A DNA stretch of 64,000 nucleotides from Sphagnum compactum (taxonomy: Eukaryota; Bryophyta; Sphagnopsida; Sphagnales). This document shows positions 58,675 to 64,000 of the stretch, one piece after another. The stretch is taken from positions 6,500,213 to 6,564,212 of the forward strand of contig OZ234493.1 in the NCBI GenBank assembly GCA_965153455.1, written 5' to 3'. The notes beneath the pieces were generated by a model that was given only the letters and a program-made list of their open reading frames with translations, ran no database searches and was not told the origin of the DNA. The position numbers and the translations under genes are program-made. Numbering within the stretch: the stretch's first letter is position 1; the number at the start of each line of letters is the position of its first letter.

Positions 58675-61090
58675 CATACATTCTATTTTACTAAAACTTC
58701 AAGTCCTTTTTTACCAAAAATGTCAACTTTCATGTGATATTTGATTAAATGTCACAATTTAATCAATTAAATAAATCAAATGAGACATGTCATTTCAACA
58801 ACTAAAACCTTTAAGGTGCAAACACATTAATAAGAGCCATACTTACCCACTTTGGTGACCATTTAGAAAGTGGGTTTGCTTGATAGGATAATGTGACAAA
58901 TTGTGATTGGTTGCAAAAAGGGATGGATTTAAAATTCATGATTTTTATAATCAACAAACATAAATTCAAGATAGTAAAATGTGACATTATATTAATATGC
59001 AAAGGTGTGGATGATTATAATTTACTACTGTTCATTAATATGTATTTTTATCACATTTCAAACCATTCAAAAAATAAAGAATAAAAAAGAAGCAAAAAAT
59101 AAATTATGATGTTTTAAAAGTGCTTTTGAATCTTTTATATTCATTAGATTCATTCCAAATTGTTCCACATGTTCTAATAATACATCAAAAACGCCTTCAT
59201 ATAAACACATTAAAAATTGTAACATTAGTATAACTTTTGACACTAAAACATAAAAACCAAACATTGATTACTAAGTCTACTCAAATTGACCATAAACCAT
59301 TTTTTAGTCAAAAAACAGAAGGTAATAAAATTGGATGGCTTCAAAAGTGGTGATTTTTTGTAATCATGACCATAAACCACTAATTAGGCTTTCAACAACA
59401 ACCTAATGGTGTTGAAGGAAGAGCATGAGGTTTATGCCCCCATTGCAACCCCGACATCATGACCAAAAGAAAATTGACCAAGTGTGATTTTGAGCTCCCC
59501 ATTTCATCAACCAATTGCAAAATATTGTCATCACCGAGATTCCCTCTACACATTTGTTAAAACTGAAGTATTACAATACATCACACTTTGTAAAAGACAT
59601 TGAATACAACCAAAGGTGACACTTAGAGATCACAACAATTATAACCTTTGCTTGTGTTGTTTATCTTTCTCACTACTATTTAATTTGCATTCATCATCAT
59701 TTACCTTCCATGATGTTCCATCATCCAAAAAAATTTAACTAATGATGATGATAGTTCAACTTTAATTAAATTTCTTGCAACAAATTACAAATGGCAAAGT
59801 CTTTGGTGAGGAAAAAGAAAAATCTTGTCCCAAATGTGTTTTATATTTTGCTTCATGTCTTCAATTTTGTTTGATTTTAAATCACTTCACAATATAACAA
59901 ACAATTAATCAAAATTTGAAAACATTGTAATGAATAATCCTTAAAAGTTGGTGACCATTGACAATTTCTTGTCTCAAATATTACATGGCACCTTGACAAG
60001 GGAGGGTTTGTGGGCTTGTGAGAGTTTGCAAGTTGTGTTTTCTTTGTGAATGACAAGGAAAGAAGATGCCTAACTTCGCAACAAAGAATTTTGTACATAT
60101 TCAAAATTCACAAATCATTACAAGGAATCTTGTATTCCATATCAACCTATGTGTTTGCAACTTGTGTCCAAATCAACCATTTTGCCAATTGCCATTTCAA
60201 CTATCTTCCATGGCACCATGGTAAAAATGACTTGTACTCACATATTGAATTACACAATGGTTTTAAGTTGTAAATGCAGTTATGACTTGCGACTATTGTT
60301 GGTTTGGTTGAAAATGAAAATGAAAAATGCATTCATATCATTCACAACTGGTGTTTAACAATAGATGAAAACTTAGTTGTTTTTGCAACTAGTAATTATG
60401 GTTCATAAGTGATTAAACAACATGTTTCGTCTTTTTCAACCTGAATTATGATTATATATCATAGTTGTAAATGTACATTTTCTAGTGGCTAAATAATCCA
60501 TGTAACTTGTCATGTTAATAACACCCTTGGGAAATCACTAGTATATTTTAAGAAGCACCTAAGGCAAAAGGATATTTTAGGTATATTTTAAGTATATATT
60601 TTAAAAATATTCTCAAAATGAACTATTGACACCTTGTTTACATCTAAATAAATTATATTTTTATTTTATTTCAATAAGTTGCACCTTTTTTTCTTCACGC
60701 CATTTGTAATAAAATGGAAGTGACCTCCTCAGGAATAACACTAGAAAGAAAATTTCCACTACAAGGAATTTGCAAATTAATGACTTGGTTTATGACTAAT
60801 TTTTAGTCATAAATGACACATGTGACTACAAATTCCCCCAATCACCTTGGACAAGTTGCATAGGATTTTAGTTGCAAAAGACATTATGTGACACTAAGTC
60901 ATAACGGAAGTCACATCAAGGTGCAACTTCCACGCACTTTTCATCCAACAAACATCCAACCTATGTGGCACAATAATTTGCAATTGGTTTTTGCAACTAG
61001 AATCTGTAGTGTCATATGTCTATGTGGCATGAACATTTATTACTGGTTTCTATGACTGAAATGTGTAGTCACATAAGGTGGTCCATAGTC
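58675..61090. other. AT-rich intergenic DNA, nothing recognised
   Basis: Words like GCAACTAGAAT and TAGTCACAT recur near 60.8-61.1 kb, but no unit could be fixed. No protein-like frame was seen. Confidence 0.4.
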
Positions 61091-61094
61091 GGCT

Positions 61095-61570
61095 AAGATG
61101 TATCCACATGGCAACAATTTATCCAACAATTGGAGAGAGATCATTCGCTAGATGATGTACATGTGGGCATTTCAAAAATTAGTTTCATACTATAAAATAT
61201 GGTAATTACATTCCAAATGGGTGGGTAGGATGTAGCAATGTGGCAAGCATCCGTCCGACAATTGAACATAGATTATCCAATAGATGATGGACATGTGGAA
61301 ATTAATTATAAATTATAAATTAATTATTTGTAAAAGTAAATATTATAATTACATTATAAAATGGCTAGGATGCATCCACGTGGCAAAAATTTGTGCAATA
61401 ATTGGAAAAATGATTATCCATCAGATCATGGACATGCCACAACAAATAATAATTTTGAAATGTTAATAATAATAATAAATTAATTTGAAATGTGTTAGGA
61501 TGTAACCACATGGCGAAAATCCATCCAATTGCTAGAAATTATTCCAAACAACTTTTTTTGGTTTATGGTG
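61095..61570 (+). repeat. Tandem repeat, four units of about 130-140 bp
   Basis: Units begin at about 61095, 61227, 61367 and 61497. Each opens with AAGATG/AGGATGTAxCCACxTGGC and continues with AAxxTxxxTCCxACAATTGGA. In the first three units ATTAxCCAxxAGATGATGGACATG follows. The fourth is truncated. It is followed by an (AT)n run at about 61577-61597. Confidence 0.75.
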
Positions 61571-61597
61571 TGCCAAATATATATATATATATATATC

Positions 61598-62869
61598 ACA
61601 AGGTCATTTTTGTAATATTGCAAAGATTAAAATGGTCCCCAATATTATTTAACTTGTAATATTTCAAAAAACATCTTTACGAAGGAAACTATTATTCCAA
61701 TACACCTTCATTGAATCACAATATCAAATTGTTTATGTAGACCAAAAAAGTATTTTAAAGTTTCAAAATCAAACATCACAACTTACATAAAATTCATAAA
61801 TTTTCATTATTGTCACTTGTTAGTCTAGATTTCTTCTTTAAAATTCATGTGAATAATTACATAACTTAAAATTTTGATTTAATGTGTCATTAAAAAAAAA
61901 CCATAAACCTCAAAATTTTGTCCATGCATGTCCACTATCAAATTTAGTATAAAACTTCCAAATACATTGATATTCAATACTGAATTTTCGCAACTAATAT
62001 GAAAATTTGAAAATATGAAAAAAGATGTAAAACATAAGTTTGATATTATTCTTTTACATTGTAGTTAGCTAGTATTTAAATTTGACAAAATACCAACATA
62101 GATTTTAAAATCAATACTCTAAAAAATACAACAAATAAATACCATGATCTAACAAAAATGGTCTATTTATTGAACGTTTGGCATGTGTGTAAATGAATTT
62201 CTTGATATGGGAGGCTCAAATTTTTCATTGGTTTGATGATTATTGTGTCCATGGGTGAAAACATGGTAAAGTAGACTAAAAAAATAGTTATTTCCAAAGT
62301 AGTTAAAAAATGGTCTAGTTTTTGACAATAGTAGAAGAAAGTAGATTGAAAATAATTTAAAATAACATAATAAAAGCATGGTGCCTTTTTTTGAGTTTAT
62401 AATGAGGTGATTACAACATTTGAAAAACTTTGGCACAATAAAAATAGATAACAAGTATGTTAAAAAATGACTAGATAAATTGAATTTCAAACCTACTTTT
62501 CCATTGAAAATTTGATGTATTCTATTATAATATTTCAATTTTAAGAATTTACAAGTACATTTTAGGGCTACATTGTGTTGAAAATGGAGAATATTCAATA
62601 ATTCATCTACTTTCACCTACTTGTATAAGTTTGGATAAATAAAAAAAGTAAAAAAAGTGACAATTATTTTTTAAAATATACTTGAATGCATATTAGATAT
62701 CTGATTAATCAACATCATTGTGATAAAATTAAAGATTATCCTCATGTTATGTACTAGTTAGAATCCTCCCTTCAACCCAAAGGTTCAAGGTTTAATCATT
62801 TTCCCAATTTTTTTTTCCGACAAACAAAATGAATGAAAAAAATCCATAGAACATTTGAATATTTTTTAA
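61598..62869. other. AT-rich DNA, nothing recognised
   Basis: A 149-codon minus-strand frame (62616-62167) is rich in Phe, Leu, Asn and Lys, as expected of chance frames in AT-rich DNA. It has no recognisable domain and was not called as a gene. Confidence 0.45.
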
Positions 62870-64000
62870 AATTAGTTGCCTTTAGGAAGTAACTTCTCCA
62901 AACAAAAGAAAACTAAATGTCAGTCCCAAACAAATTCCCCTTGCAATAAGAAAAGTTCCTTGGTGAAAAATACAACTTCTCCGAGGAATAATGAATTTTC
63001 CTTGGGGAAGGGCCCAAGTTCCCCAGGGAGAGGGCACCTTCCTTGGGGAATAATGTACTTTCCCCAGGAAAGGCTTAAGTTCCTTGGGGAAACATATGTT
63101 TCGAATTTTCTTACAATCGTAGTCAGTTCATTTTTTTAACATATAGTCTTGCAACTTATCATTGGAAATGATTAGAGGAGAATTACAACTTTGTAATTGA
63201 AAGCACTTTAATTAGAACTCATATGCAAAAGTTATGATCAAATAAAATTTCAAACACATTTGTTCCCCAGGGCAACTTAAGCTCTTACTCCTCAGGGGAT
63301 ATGATTGTTTCTGAGGGAAAAAAACGTTTAAATTTCTCCCTAGGGCAATTTAAACTCCTTGTCCTCGGGGACATGATTGTTCCCGAAGGAACAATGAACT
63401 TCCCCCGGGGAAAGGCCCAAGTTCCCCAAGGAAACATATGTTCTGAATCTTTTAGCAATCACAGCCATCTCATACTTGTCTTTATATAGGCTTGTGACCT
63501 ATCATTGGAAAGGTTTTAATGAGCGGTACAACTTTGTAGTTGGAAGCACTTCAATCAAAACTCAAATGCAAAAGTTATGATCACACAATGTTTGGGATGT
63601 AGTTGTTCCCTAGGGGAATTATTCCCTTGGGCACACATGGTTGGCTCTTGGGGGAGCAATTCCCAGGGGGAACAACCTAAACCACGTTCCCTTGGAGAGC
63701 AACCATGTTCCCTCGGGGAGCAAATGTGTTTGAAACTTTGTTTAATCATAATTTTTGCACATGATGTCTAATTAAATTTTTTTTCAACTATAAAGTTGTA
63801 TCTCTCCTCAAAACCTTTCCAATGATAGGTCGCAAGCCTATATAAAGATAAATATGAGATGATTATGATTGTTAAAAGATTTTGAACATATGTTTCCCTA
63901 GGGTATTTGGGCGTTTCCCTGGGGGAAGTTCATTATTCCCTATGGAAGTTGGCTTTTCCCCTGGGAACAATCATGTTTCAGAGAGAAAAAGCTTAAGTTG
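62870..64000. repeat. Large inverted repeat with TTCCCC/GGGGAA palindromes, running off the right edge
   Basis: Short palindromes of TTCCCCNGGGGAA type recur every 20-40 bp. A roughly 340-bp unit is directly repeated, with GAAACATATGTT at 63089 and 63431 and then CTTGxxACxTATCATTGGAAA. It appears a third time inverted at about 63725-63960. The second and third copies form arms around a centre near 63.65 kb, and the right arm continues beyond base 64000. The TATCATTGGAAAGG...TACAACTTTGTAGTTG wording resembles plant LTR sequences, so this may be part of an LTR or a foldback element. Confidence 0.7.

Noticed and set aside
62167-62616. 149-codon minus-strand frame
   Set aside because: Its Phe/Leu/Asn/Lys-rich composition is what AT-rich chance frames give, and no domain is visible.

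Overview
The window is land-plant nuclear DNA. Three plant gene families support this: a UIM-containing MINDY-3-type deubiquitinase, a WI12/WUN1 wound-induced protein and a DREB-class AP2/ERF factor. GT-AG introns in plant gene fragments, Ty1/copia remnants and a plant-style Helitron agree. Only about 4 kb of 64 kb is convincingly genic, and the rest is decayed repeat DNA that is very AT-rich after about 46 kb. That points to a large, repeat-bloated genome such as a fern, lycophyte or gymnosperm. The clade is inference only.

Layout. At 1-3.5 kb lies the first coding exon of a MINDY-3-like gene (minus strand) with the start of a long intron running off the left edge. From 3.5 to 15 kb there is mostly anonymous DNA with one striking remnant, an unprocessed, multiply broken PRMT4/CARM1 pseudogene (10.6-13.6 kb, plus strand). 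From 15 to 23 kb lies a nested transposon complex. Two copia LTRs of one family face each other. One is split by a 2.3-kb hAT-like element packed with short palindromes, the other by a 721-bp Helitron, so each LTR shows the empty site for the insertion in the other. From 23 to 28 kb there is a string of minus-strand fragments of unrelated host genes (VMS1/ANKZF1, a PA200-like proteasome activator, unrecognised pieces), which looks like gene-fragment capture or ectopic duplication.

From 30 to 31.6 kb lies an intact WI12-domain gene (plus strand) followed by a degenerate tandem repeat. From 38.6 to 40.7 kb lies an intact, intronless 692-codon DREB-type AP2/ERF gene (minus strand), with about 2 kb of non-repetitive upstream sequence. 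A TIR element sits at 42.9-43.7 kb and a second, short copy of the hAT-like family at 47.1-47.6 kb, with a perfect 8-bp target duplication. From 48 kb to the end I see no gene. That stretch holds two related ~790-bp TIR-like elements, CTAC/GTAA microsatellite clusters, a 130-140-bp tandem repeat, and at the right edge a large inverted repeat studded with TTCCCC/GGGGAA palindromes.

The three likely functional genes belong to different processes (deubiquitination, wound or stress response, stress transcription) and do not form a cluster. The most unusual content is the transposon biology: the palindrome-array hAT family, the reciprocal nested insertions and the multi-gene fragment region. No tRNA, rRNA or CRISPR feature was seen.
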